A DNA stretch of 12,088 nt, taken from Clostridia bacterium (lineage in GTDB: Bacteria; Bacillota; Clostridia; Monoglobales; Monoglobaceae). The notes under the pieces are model-generated. The model saw only the letters and a list, made by a program, of their open reading frames with translations, was not told the DNA's origin and ran no database searches. Positions 5,842-11,776 of this stretch are shown here, one piece after another. The first letter of the stretch is position 1. Each line of letters begins with the position of its first letter. The stretch lies in contig JAFQRU010000149.1 of assembly GCA_017409915.1 (NCBI GenBank), positions 1-12,088 of the forward strand. The letters run 5' to 3'. The position numbers were made by a program, and so were the translations under genes.

Positions 5842-6360
5842 ATGGCAGAAGCAAAATGGTATGTAGCCCACACTTATTCCGGATATGAGAATAAGGTTAA
5901 GGCTGATATAGAAAAAACAATTGAAAATCGTAACATGCAGGATGTTATTCAGGAAATATGCGTTCCTATGGAAGAGGTTGTTGAGATTAAGGATAACGAA
6001 AAGAAAACCGTTATGCGTAAGCTCTTCCCAGGTTATGTCATAGTTAAAATGGTTATGACTGACGAAAGCTGGTATGTTGTGAGAAACTGCCGTGGTGTTA
6101 CGGGGTTTGTCGGTCCCGGTTCTAAACCGGTTCCTCTTACTGAGCAGGAAATAATCAATATGGGCCTTGAAAAGCGCACTATTAACATTGATTTCGCCGA
6201 AGGCGATCAGATCAGAGTTAAATATGGTCCTCTTGAAGGGTTCGTTGGTGTTATCTCTGAAATCATCATGGACAGACAGAAGGTTAAAGCCAAAGTTTCC
6301 ATGTTTGGCAGAGATACAGATGTTGAACTTGAATTTAATCAGGTTGAAGCATTAGTTTAA
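5842..6360 (+). CDS. nusG: Transcription termination/antitermination factor NusG
   Basis: Elongation factor that binds RNA polymerase and links it to the ribosome or to Rho. The 172 residues comprise an N-terminal NGN domain (about 1-108, starting KWYVAHTYSGYENKV and containing the conserved FPGYVIVKM) and a C-terminal KOW domain (about 119-170, GDQIRVKYGPLEGFVGVI ending VELEFNQVEAL). The length is normal for NusG. The only plausible ATG is at 5842, even though its AGGAGG lies unusually far upstream. It stands between secE and rplK as in most bacteria. Confidence 0.97.
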   Translation: MAEAKWYVAHTYSGYENKVKADIEKTIENRNMQDVIQEICVPMEEVVEIKDNEKKTVMRKLFPGYVIVKMVMTDESWYVVRNCRGVTGFVGPGSKPVPLTEQEIINMGLEKRTINIDFAEGDQIRVKYGPLEGFVGVISEIIMDRQKVKAKVSMFGRDTDVELEFNQVEALV

Positions 6361-6368
6361 ATTTGTTA

Positions 6369-6421
6369 CCCACACAGCACACGCTGTATTATATATTTGG
6401 CATTATCGCCAAGTTTGTGGG
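6369..6421 (+). promoter_or_regulatory. rplK leader fold, possible three-way junction
   Basis: In the 117-base gap between nusG and rplK, CCCACA (6369-6374) can pair with TGTGGG (6416-6421). That encloses two hairpins: CAGC / GCTG (6375-6378 and 6383-6386) and TTGGC / GCCAA (6397-6401 and 6408-6412). The closing helix uses the GTGGG that also forms the 5' side of the adjacent L1-type site, so the two folds exclude each other. Confidence 0.5.
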
Positions 6422-6455
6422 AGGGGCAACCATGAGGGGGCCTCGATATTACCAC
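6417..6455 (+). promoter_or_regulatory. L1-binding-site mimic before rplK
   Basis: GTGGGAGG (6417-6424) and CCTCGATATTACCAC (6441-6455) form a closing GTGG / CCAC helix, an asymmetric internal loop and an inner helix. This resembles the L1-binding region of 23S rRNA, which in E. coli has GGUGGGAGG opposite UUGAAAUACCACC. L1 is known to repress its L11-L1 operon through such an rRNA-like site. It ends 22 bases before the rplK start. Confidence 0.7.
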
Positions 6456-6477
6456 GTTTGTTAGAAAGGGAGGTGTC

Positions 6478-6909
6478 ATGAAAATGGCTCAAAAAATTAC
6501 AGGTTACATCAAATTGCAGATTGAAGCTATGAAAGCTACTCCTGCACCACCAGTTGGTCCGGCTCTCGGTCAGCACGGTGTTAACATTATGGACTTCTGT
6601 AAGCAGTTCAACGAAAGAACAAAGAATGACGCAGGTCTTGTTATCCCGGTTGTTATCACAGTTTACCAGGACAGATCCTTCTCATTCATCACTAAGACTC
6701 CACCAGCTGCAGTTTTAATTAAAAAGGCTTGCAAAATTCAGAGTGGTAGCGGTGTTCCAAACAAGACAAAGGTTGCTCAGCTTTCTAAGGCTGACCTTGA
6801 AGCAATCGCTAAACAGAAAATGCCTGACCTTAATGCAGCATCACTTGAAGCAGCTATGTCTATGGTTGCTGGTACTGCAAGATCAATGGGCGTTACCGTT
6901 GAAGAATAG
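6478..6909 (+). CDS. rplK: 50S ribosomal protein L11
   Basis: Forms the GTPase-associated centre of the 50S subunit with the L10-L12 stalk. The 143 residues show the family pattern: KITGYIKLQI, then the proline-rich PAPPVGPALGQHGVNIMDFCKQFN linker of the N-terminal domain, and the rRNA-binding C-terminal domain with GTARSMGV near the end. The start may be ATG 6478 (GGAGG 4 bases upstream) or ATG 6484 (10 bases), the latter giving the usual MAxK beginning. The same ATG-AAA-ATG start occurs in rplA. The leader contains an L1-type site. Confidence 0.97.
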   Translation: MKMAQKITGYIKLQIEAMKATPAPPVGPALGQHGVNIMDFCKQFNERTKNDAGLVIPVVITVYQDRSFSFITKTPPAAVLIKKACKIQSGSGVPNKTKVAQLSKADLEAIAKQKMPDLNAASLEAAMSMVAGTARSMGVTVEE

Positions 6910-6925
6910 TAGACGGGTTATGAAT

Positions 6926-6956
6926 GTGGGAGGGGCAAATGCCCTGTGATAACCAC
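6926..6956 (+). promoter_or_regulatory. Second L1-binding-site mimic, before rplA
   Basis: In the 63-base rplK-rplA gap, GTGG (6926-6929) pairs with CCAC (6953-6956). An internal loop follows, with GAG on one side and TGTGATAA on the other, then GGGC (6933-6936) pairs with GCCC (6941-6944) around an AAAT loop. The first 14 bases, TGTGGGAGGGGCAA, are identical to the site before rplK (6416-6429). It ends four bases before the rplA ribosome binding site, well placed for translational repression by L1. Confidence 0.72.
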
Positions 6957-6972
6957 TATAGGAGGAAATTTA

Positions 6973-7668
6973 ATGAAAATGGGTAAAAAGTATCAAGACA
7001 GCGTTAAGCTTCTTGAAAAAGGCAAATTATATGATTCAAACGAAGCTATGGGTCTTGTCTGCCAGACCGCTAAGGCTAAGTTTGACGAAACAGTTGAAAT
7101 CCATGTTAAGTTAGGTGTTGACTCCAGACACGCTGACCAGCAGGTTAGAGGTGCTGTTGTTCTTCCTAACGGAACAGGTAAAAATGTTCGCGTTCTCGTA
7201 TTCGCAAGAGAAGGCAAGGCTGAAGAAGCTAAGGCTGCCGGTGCTGATTTCGTTGGTGCTGAGGACTTAGTTCAGAAGATTCAGTCTGAAAACTGGTTTG
7301 ACTTTGATATCGTTGTTGCAACTCCTGATATGATGGGTGTTGTTGGTCGTATCGGTAAGACACTTGGTCCTAAGGGCCTTATGCCAAACCCTAAGGCTGG
7401 CACAGTTACACCTGATGTTGCAAAAGCTATCGCTGAAATCAAATCCGGTAAAATTGAGTACAGATTAGATAAGACAAACATTATCCACTGTCCAATCGGC
7501 AAGGCTTCCTTTGGCCCTGAAAAGCTTATGGAAAACTTCAATGCACTTATGGGCGCAATCGTTAAGGCTCGTCCTGCTGCTGCAAAAGGTCAGTATTTAA
7601 GATCTGTAACAATTGCTACAACAATGGGCCCTGGTATTAAGATTAATACTGGTAAGATTGAGGCTTAA
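6973..7668 (+). CDS. rplA: 50S ribosomal protein L1
   Basis: L1-stalk protein that moves deacylated tRNA out of the E site and also acts as a translational repressor. The 231 residues show the two-domain L1 pattern: N-terminal KKYQDSVKLLEKGKLYDSNEAM, the core DFDIVVATPDMMGVVGRIGKTLGPKGLMPNPKAGTV, and C-terminal KASFGPEKLMENFNAL with TMGPGIKI near the end. The ATG at 6973-6975 is 7 bases after GGAGG (6961-6965), better than the inner ATG at 6979 or the upstream ATT-rich extension. It is the likely source of the repressor for the two L1-type sites. Confidence 0.97.
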   Translation: MKMGKKYQDSVKLLEKGKLYDSNEAMGLVCQTAKAKFDETVEIHVKLGVDSRHADQQVRGAVVLPNGTGKNVRVLVFAREGKAEEAKAAGADFVGAEDLVQKIQSENWFDFDIVVATPDMMGVVGRIGKTLGPKGLMPNPKAGTVTPDVAKAIAEIKSGKIEYRLDKTNIIHCPIGKASFGPEKLMENFNALMGAIVKARPAAAKGQYLRSVTIATTMGPGIKINTGKIEA

Positions 7669-7689
7669 TTAAGGGTTTAAACCTAAAAC

Positions 7690-7782
7690 AAAACAGTTGA
7701 ATATTTTCCGCAGACAGCAGGTGGCAACGCCATAAATCCTGCCGAGGAGAAAAAAGTTTTTTAAACGACTTTTAATCCCTCG
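7690..7782 (+). promoter_or_regulatory. L10 leader RNA with antiterminator
   Basis: The sequence from 7708 (CCGCAGACAGCAGG through CCTGCCGAGGAG at 7738-7749) is the conserved core of the L10 leader, bound by L10(L12)4. Downstream, CGAGG (7743-7747) can pair with CCTCG (7778-7782) and AAAAGT (7752-7757) with ACTTTT (7768-7773). These build an antiterminator that uses the 5' arm of the terminator at 7774-7797. Excess L10 bound to the core would free that arm and end transcription before rplJ. Confidence 0.88.
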
Positions 7783-7800
7783 TGTCTGCGAGGGATTTTT
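7774..7800 (+). terminator. L10-controlled attenuator terminator
   Basis: Perfect 9-bp stem AATCCCTCG / CGAGGGATT (7774-7782 and 7789-7797) followed by a T run to 7800, 45 bases before rplJ. Its 5' arm overlaps the antiterminator of the L10 leader. Confidence 0.9.
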
Positions 7801-7845
7801 CATACCAATCTTTTAAGATTGAAACTTTGAAAGGAGGAAAATTTT

Positions 7846-8343
7846 ATGCCAAGTGAAAAAGTTTTAGAAGGCAAAAAAGCGGTTGTCGCTGCTATAACAG
7901 AAAGACTTAAAAACGCTCAGGCCGGTGTTATTGCTGACTATAGAGGTTTAACAGTTGCTCAGGATACAGAGCTTCGTAAAAAGCTCCGTGAAGCAGGTGT
8001 TGAATATTCTATCGTTAAGAACACTCTTACTCGTTTCGCTGCAAACGAAGTTGGCTTGGGAGAGCTTGACAGTGTACTTCACGGTCCTACTGCTCTTGCA
8101 ACAAGTGATTCAGACGTTGTTGCTCCTGCTAAGGTTTTGGTTGAATTCGCAAAGGATAACGAACAACTCGAAATCAAAGCTGGTTTTATTGACGGAAAAG
8201 TTATTGACGCAAATGAGGTTAAGGTTTACGCAAGTATTCCTTCCAAGGAAGTTCTCATCTCCAAGATGCTTGGAAGTTTGCAGGCTCCTATCGGAAACTT
8301 GGTTCGTACTTTGGATGCTGTTGCTAAGAAGGACGCTGAGTAA
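7846..8343 (+). CDS. rplJ: 50S ribosomal protein L10
   Basis: Base of the ribosomal stalk. The N-terminal globular domain binds 23S rRNA next to L11, and the C-terminal helix carries L12 dimers. The 165 residues begin with EKVLEGKKAVVAAITERLKNAQAGVIADYRGLTV and contain YSIVKNTLTRFAA, both typical. The C-terminal part (about 130-160) is the L12-binding helix. The ATG at 7846-7848 follows a strong AAGGAGG site by about 10 bases. Expression is expected to be set by the L10 leader and attenuator directly upstream. Confidence 0.97.
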   Translation: MPSEKVLEGKKAVVAAITERLKNAQAGVIADYRGLTVAQDTELRKKLREAGVEYSIVKNTLTRFAANEVGLGELDSVLHGPTALATSDSDVVAPAKVLVEFAKDNEQLEIKAGFIDGKVIDANEVKVYASIPSKEVLISKMLGSLQAPIGNLVRTLDAVAKKDAE

Positions 8344-8365
8344 AAATTATTATTAAGTAAATTAT

Positions 8366-8377
8366 GGGCAAATGCCC
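8366..8377 (+). promoter_or_regulatory. Small hairpin between rplJ and rplL
   Basis: GGGC-AAAT-GCCC hairpin in the 64-base gap, ending 16 bases before the rplL GGAGG site (8394-8398). The same 12-mer forms the inner part of the L1-type site before rplA (6933-6944). Its role is unknown; a part in mRNA processing or in favouring rplL translation (four or more L12 per L10) is possible. Confidence 0.4.
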
Positions 8378-8407
8378 CAAATATTAAAAAAACGGAGGAT
8401 TTTTAAA

Positions 8408-8779
8408 ATGGCTGATGTTATGAAGTTAGTTGAAGAAATTAAAACACTTACACTTTTAGAAGTAAACGATTTAGTAAAGGCTCTTGAAGAAGAGTTCGGC
8501 GTATCTGCTGCTGCTCCTGTTATGGTTGCTGGCGCTGCTGCTGCTGGTCCTGCTGCTGAAGAAAAGTCTGAATTCGATGTAGTTCTCACAGGATTTGCTG
8601 CTGACAAGAAGATGCCTACAATCAAGGCTGTTAAGGACCTCACAGGTCTTGGTCTTGGCGAAGCTAAGGCTGCTGTTGAAGGCGCACCAACAACTCTTAA
8701 GGAAGCTGTTGCTAAGGACGAAGCTGAAGCTATGAAGGCTAAGCTCGAAGAAGCAGGCGCAACAATCGAACTTAAGTAA
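8408..8779 (+). CDS. rplL: 50S ribosomal protein L7/L12
   Basis: Flexible stalk protein that recruits and stimulates translation GTPases. The 123 residues comprise an N-terminal dimerisation domain (about 1-33), an Ala/Gly-rich hinge (about 34-55), and the C-terminal domain with the factor-binding helix KKMPTIKAVKDLTGLGLGEAKAAVE. The ATG at 8408-8410 follows GGAGG (8394-8398) and gives the standard MADVMKLVEEIK start; an open frame 12 codons longer is not supported. It is cotranscribed with rplJ. A terminator follows at once, so rpoB is not in this operon. Confidence 0.97.
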   Translation: MADVMKLVEEIKTLTLLEVNDLVKALEEEFGVSAAAPVMVAGAAAAGPAAEEKSEFDVVLTGFAADKKMPTIKAVKDLTGLGLGEAKAAVEGAPTTLKEAVAKDEAEAMKAKLEEAGATIELK

Positions 8780-8798
8780 AATTTTTCTTTCAAAGTTA

Positions 8799-8829
8799 AA
8801 ATACGGACCAATATGGTCCGTATTTTTTT
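8799..8829 (+). terminator. Terminator after rplL
   Basis: Perfect 11-bp stem AAATACGGACC / GGTCCGTATTT (8799-8809 and 8815-8825) with an AATAT loop and a run of seven T, 20 bases after the rplL stop. Confidence 0.95.
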
Positions 8830-8866
8830 ATGTTTTTCTTTTGCGACAATTTTCTCGTTTAAGGTG

Positions 8867-8875
8867 TGTTATAAT
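8867..8875 (+). promoter_or_regulatory. Possible extended -10 promoter upstream of murA
   Basis: TGTTATAAT is a perfect extended -10 element (TG at 8867-8868, TATAAT at 8870-8875). No good -35 box is placed before it. It would give a leader of about 125 bases for murA. Confidence 0.35.
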
Positions 8876-8915
8876 TAAAATTCAAGTCCCCTTTATAAAA
8901 AAATTAAAAAAAGTC

Positions 8916-8944
8916 TTGTATTTGAGATTCTTTTATGATACAAT
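8916..8944 (+). promoter_or_regulatory. Probable murA promoter
   Basis: TTGTAT (8916-8921), a 17-base spacer and TACAAT (8939-8944) give a predicted start near 8951, about 55 bases before murA. The rest of the 8830-9009 gap is A/T-rich and shows no other structure. Confidence 0.65.
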
Positions 8945-9009
8945 TTATAGTGTATGATTGTGTAATTATAGCTTTTTAGATAGAACCCGAAGGAAAGTAG
9001 GTGAAGAGC

Positions 9010-10296
9010 ATGGAGAAGTTTGTAATTCTCGGCGGTGCAAAGCTTGCGGGCGAGGTTAATATCAGTGGTGCTAAAAACTCTGCTGTTGCCTTAATCGTTG
9101 CTGCCACTATGGTAAAGGGCGTTTGCGTTATCGAGAATGTTCCCGAAGTTACTGACACTTATGTTTTGGCAGAAATTATAAACAAGCTTGGCGGAAGAGC
9201 CGAATTTACAAGCAAAGGCACAATTACAATTGACTGCACCAACCTTAACTGCTATGAAGCTTCATATGATATGGTTGGAAAAATCCGAGCTTCCTCCTAC
9301 CTTATGGGCGCACTTCTTGGAAGATTCAATCACGCAAAGGTTGCTCTCCCCGGTGGCTGTGACTTTGGTGTCAGACCTATAAATCTCCACCTCAAAGCAT
9401 TCACTGCTCTTGGGGCAACTCATTCTCTTGACTATGCCTTAGTTGACATTCAGGCAGAAAGACTTGTTGGAACATCTATTTATATGGACCAGGTCAGCGT
9501 CGGCGCAACAATTAACGCTATGCTTGCGGCAACTCTCGCCGAGGGCATAACGATTATCGAAAACGCCGCAAAAGAGCCTCATGTTGTTGATGTTGCCAAC
9601 TTCTTAAACTCAATGGGTGCTAATGTTAAGGGTGCAGGAACTGATGTTATTAAGATTAAAGGCGTGGAAGAACTCCACGGCGGAACATATTCCGTTATCC
9701 CCGACCAGATTGAAGCTGGAACATTTATGATTGCCGCTGCTGCAACTGGCGGAGATGTTGTTATCAAAAATGTCATCCCTAAGCATCTTGATTCCCTTTC
9801 CGCAAAACTTATGGAAATGGGCGTTAATGTTGAAGAACACGACGAAGCTGTCAGAGTCTATGTGGACAAACCGCTTGAAAAGGCAAAGGTTAACACAATG
9901 CCTTATCCGGGCTTCCCAACAGACCTTCAACCTCAGATGGTTGCTCTTCTTACAAAGGCAGAGGGGACAAGCATTGTTACAGAAAATGTCTGGGACAACA
10001 GATTCCAGTATATAAACCAGCTCGCCAGAATGGGTGCTCAAATCACCGTTGACGGCAGGGTTGCAATTATTGAAGGGGTCGGAAAGCTTAAAGGCGCTCC
10101 CGTTTCCTCAACGGACCTTAGAGCCGGTGCCGCAATGGTTATTGCAGGGCTTATGGCAGACGGGGTTACAGAAGTCTTTAATCTTAAATATATCGACCGA
10201 GGCTATGAAGATTTTGTTCAGAAGCTTAAAGGACTTGGAGCTCAGATAACAAGACGCGTGGTTGAGGACGAAGAAATAGTTGAAACTATCGCATAA
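9010..10296 (+). CDS. murA: UDP-N-acetylglucosamine 1-carboxyvinyltransferase
   Basis: Adds enolpyruvate from PEP to UDP-GlcNAc, the first committed step of peptidoglycan synthesis in the cytoplasm. The 428 residues are full length. Visible active-site features are K22-N23 in SGAKNSAVA, R93 in KIRASSY, and the catalytic loop LPGGCDFGVRP with C117, the cysteine alkylated by fosfomycin, so the enzyme should be fosfomycin-sensitive. The start is either ATG 9010, preceded by AGGTGA, or GTG 9001, preceded by AAGGAAAG; the MEKFVILGG start fits the family better. Firmicutes often carry two paralogues (MurA and MurZ), and which this is cannot be told here. It has its own promoter and terminator after the ribosomal operon. 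Confidence 0.95.
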   Translation: MEKFVILGGAKLAGEVNISGAKNSAVALIVAATMVKGVCVIENVPEVTDTYVLAEIINKLGGRAEFTSKGTITIDCTNLNCYEASYDMVGKIRASSYLMGALLGRFNHAKVALPGGCDFGVRPINLHLKAFTALGATHSLDYALVDIQAERLVGTSIYMDQVSVGATINAMLAATLAEGITIIENAAKEPHVVDVANFLNSMGANVKGAGTDVIKIKGVEELHGGTYSVIPDQIEAGTFMIAAAATGGDVVIKNVIPKHLDSLSAKLMEMGVNVEEHDEAVRVYVDKPLEKAKVNTMPYPGFPTDLQPQMVALLTKAEGTSIVTENVWDNRFQYINQLARMGAQITVDGRVAIIEGVGKLKGAPVSSTDLRAGAAMVIAGLMADGVTEVFNLKYIDRGYEDFVQKLKGLGAQITRRVVEDEEIVETIA

Positions 10297-10300
10297 AAAT

Positions 10301-10333
10301 AAGAGAGAAATCTTAATTGATTTCTCTCTTTTT
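10301..10333 (+). terminator. Terminator after murA
   Basis: Perfect 12-bp stem AAGAGAGAAATC / GATTTCTCTCTT (10301-10312 and 10319-10330) with T-rich 3' side, ending 17 bases before the next start codon. Confidence 0.85.
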
Positions 10334-10350
10334 AAAAATAGGGGGTTATT

Positions 10351-11019
10351 ATGAAAAAGAAATATATAATTGTCGCTCTTGTCCTTTTTTCCTGCGCAGT
10401 AATGGGTATTATTGACGCAGTTATAAGGCCCGGCTATCTTATTAAATCATTTGTTAAGCTGCCTTTATTTCTTATTCTCCCTCTTTTGTTTTCTTGTTTT
10501 GACAAAGAAATATCCCTCAGAAAAATTCTTACGCCCACAAAAAGCGGATTTATAAAAGCTCTTTTGATAGGGGGCGGGGTTTTTCTCATTATTCTCCTTG
10601 CCTATTTCCTTTTAAAAGATGTTTTTGACTTTTCAATGGTTACTTCCGCCCTGACGGGAGATGTTGGGGTTACAGCGAAGAACTTCTTATGGGTTTCCCT
10701 TTATATTTCCTTTGTTAACTCCTTCCTTGAAGAATTTTTCTTCCGAGGTTTTGCCTTTTTTACCCTCAAACAAAAAAGTAACCGCTCTTTTGCCTATCTT
10801 TTCTCGGCATTAGCCTTCGCCCTCTATCATATTTCAATGATGATTGGCTGGTTTAATGTTTGGGTTGTTCTTCTGTCAACGGTTGGTCTCTTCCTTGGAG
10901 GCATCATTTTTAACTATTTCAACGAAAAATACGAAAACATCTATATGTCATATCTTATACATATGTTTGCAAATTTCGCCATAAACACCATAGGGTTTAT
11001 CCTTTTCGGTGTAATATAA
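10351..11019 (+). CDS. CPBP-family intramembrane metalloprotease
   Basis: Membrane protein of 222 residues with about seven to eight helices and the three motifs of the CPBP (Abi/Rce1-like) glutamyl protease family. These are EExxxR at E127-E128-R132 (LEEFFFRG), FxxxH ending at H160 (FALYH), and HxxxN at H204 and N208. All catalytic residues are present, so it is likely active. Bacterial members are linked to bacteriocin maturation or self-immunity and other membrane proteolysis, but the substrate here is unknown. The ATG follows an AGGGGGT site. It starts 17 bases after the murA terminator with no clear promoter of its own, so it may depend on read-through. Confidence 0.88.
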   Translation: MKKKYIIVALVLFSCAVMGIIDAVIRPGYLIKSFVKLPLFLILPLLFSCFDKEISLRKILTPTKSGFIKALLIGGGVFLIILLAYFLLKDVFDFSMVTSALTGDVGVTAKNFLWVSLYISFVNSFLEEFFFRGFAFFTLKQKSNRSFAYLFSALAFALYHISMMIGWFNVWVVLLSTVGLFLGGIIFNYFNEKYENIYMSYLIHMFANFAINTIGFILFGVI

Positions 11020-11049
11020 AAAGCGGTTATAAAACCGCTTTTTATTTTT
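11018..11049. terminator. Bidirectional terminator between convergent genes
   Basis: Perfect 11-bp stem AAAAAGCGGTT / AACCGCTTTTT (11018-11028 and 11033-11043). The A run on one side and T run on the other allow it to stop the CPBP gene (plus) and the ribU gene (minus). Confidence 0.88.
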
Positions 11050-11590
11050 ATAAATTTGTTTTATCTTTTAATAACACTCTCAATTTTTTATAAGAGAAGA
11101 AAGTTATAAGGGAAAGAACTGCCCCTCTGGCGAAGTTAAATGGTGTTATAAGGGTTAAAACCGTATTCCAATAAACACTTGCAGGGGCGCCCTTTATGAA
11201 CATGGGAAGCATAATAAATCGGTTTGTTAAAACCGCCGCCGCAGTCATTAAAATCGTTCCGAAAACAAGAGCGATGACTGCGCCTTTTTTTGTTTTGTTA
11301 TAGCGGTAAATATAGCCGATAGCCAGAACAAAAACACCGTTTACAATAAAGTTTGCCAGCTCCCCCACATACCCTGTTGTTGTTACGGGAAGATGGAGAA
11401 TATTCTTAATAAGCTCCACGAAAACTCCGGCAACAGGTCCCATTGCAAGAGTCCCTATGATTGCGGGGAAATCAGAAATATCCAAATCTAAAAATCCACC
11501 TACCTTAAAAGGGATGAACATTGCCGCATATTGAAGAATTGCCGCAATTGCAGAAAGGGCTGCGATTTTTGTTATTTTATTGGTTTTCAT
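11048..11590 (-). CDS. ribU: Riboflavin ECF transporter S component RibU
   Basis: Substrate-binding membrane subunit of an energy-coupling-factor vitamin importer. It works with the shared EcfA, EcfA' and EcfT module, which is not in this window. The 180-residue protein has about five to six helices and begins with the short basic N-terminus and AALSAIAA helix typical of S components, where small residues contact EcfT. Assignment to riboflavin rests mainly on the FMN riboswitch directly upstream. The ATG at 11588-11590 is preceded by GAAGG; the ATG six codons upstream (11606-11608) abuts the terminator hairpin, has no ribosome binding site, and is rejected. It is convergent with the CPBP gene. 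Confidence 0.9.
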   Translation of the reverse strand: MKTNKITKIAALSAIAAILQYAAMFIPFKVGGFLDLDISDFPAIIGTLAMGPVAGVFVELIKNILHLPVTTTGYVGELANFIVNGVFVLAIGYIYRYNKTKKGAVIALVFGTILMTAAAVLTNRFIMLPMFIKGAPASVYWNTVLTLITPFNFARGAVLSLITFFSYKKLRVLLKDKTNL

Positions 11591-11608
11591 ATTTATACCT
11601 TCTTTCAT

Positions 11609-11640
11609 AAAAAATGCCCTGAGGATTATCCTCAGGGCAT
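11609..11640 (-). terminator. Expression-platform terminator of the FMN riboswitch
   Basis: On the minus strand ATGCCCTGAGGAT / ATCCTCAGGGCAT (arms 11628-11640 and 11614-11626) is followed by TTTTTT (11609-11614). It lies between the aptamer and the ribU start, so FMN binding is expected to cause termination. Confidence 0.92.
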
Positions 11641-11659
11641 AATATAAGTCAAACATAAA

Positions 11660-11762
11660 CTTCTATCATCCGGACTTTACCGTCGGCTTTGGAATTTCAC
11701 CAAATCAACCAAAAAGGCTCGTGGGCTTTACCACCGGTATGGAATTTCACCAATCCCTGAAG
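11660..11762 (-). ncRNA. FMN riboswitch (RFN element)
   Basis: On the minus strand the conserved blocks of the FMN aptamer are all present in order: GGTGAAATTCCATACCGG, GGTAAAGCCCACGAGCC, TGATTTGGTGAAATTCC and AAAGCCGACGGTAAAGTCC, ending GGATGATAGAAG. The P1 helix closes with CTTC (11759-11762) and GAAG (11660-11663). It senses FMN and controls ribU through the terminator that follows. No strong separate promoter was found between the upstream citrate synthase stop (11777) and the aptamer, so transcription may come partly from that gene. Confidence 0.97.
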
Positions 11763-11776
11763 CTTTTTATTAAATT

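Noticed and set aside
6364..6393. Candidate internal promoter before rplK (TTGTTA and TATTAT, 18 bases apart)
   Set aside because: The -35 box is weak and the bases are better explained by the leader hairpins.
8362..8811. 149-codon open frame opposite rplL
   Set aside because: It is a shadow of the GC-biased, alanine-rich rplL codons and has no initiation signals of its own.
9610..10041. 143-codon open frame opposite murA
   Set aside because: It lies wholly inside a full-length conserved gene and resembles no protein family.
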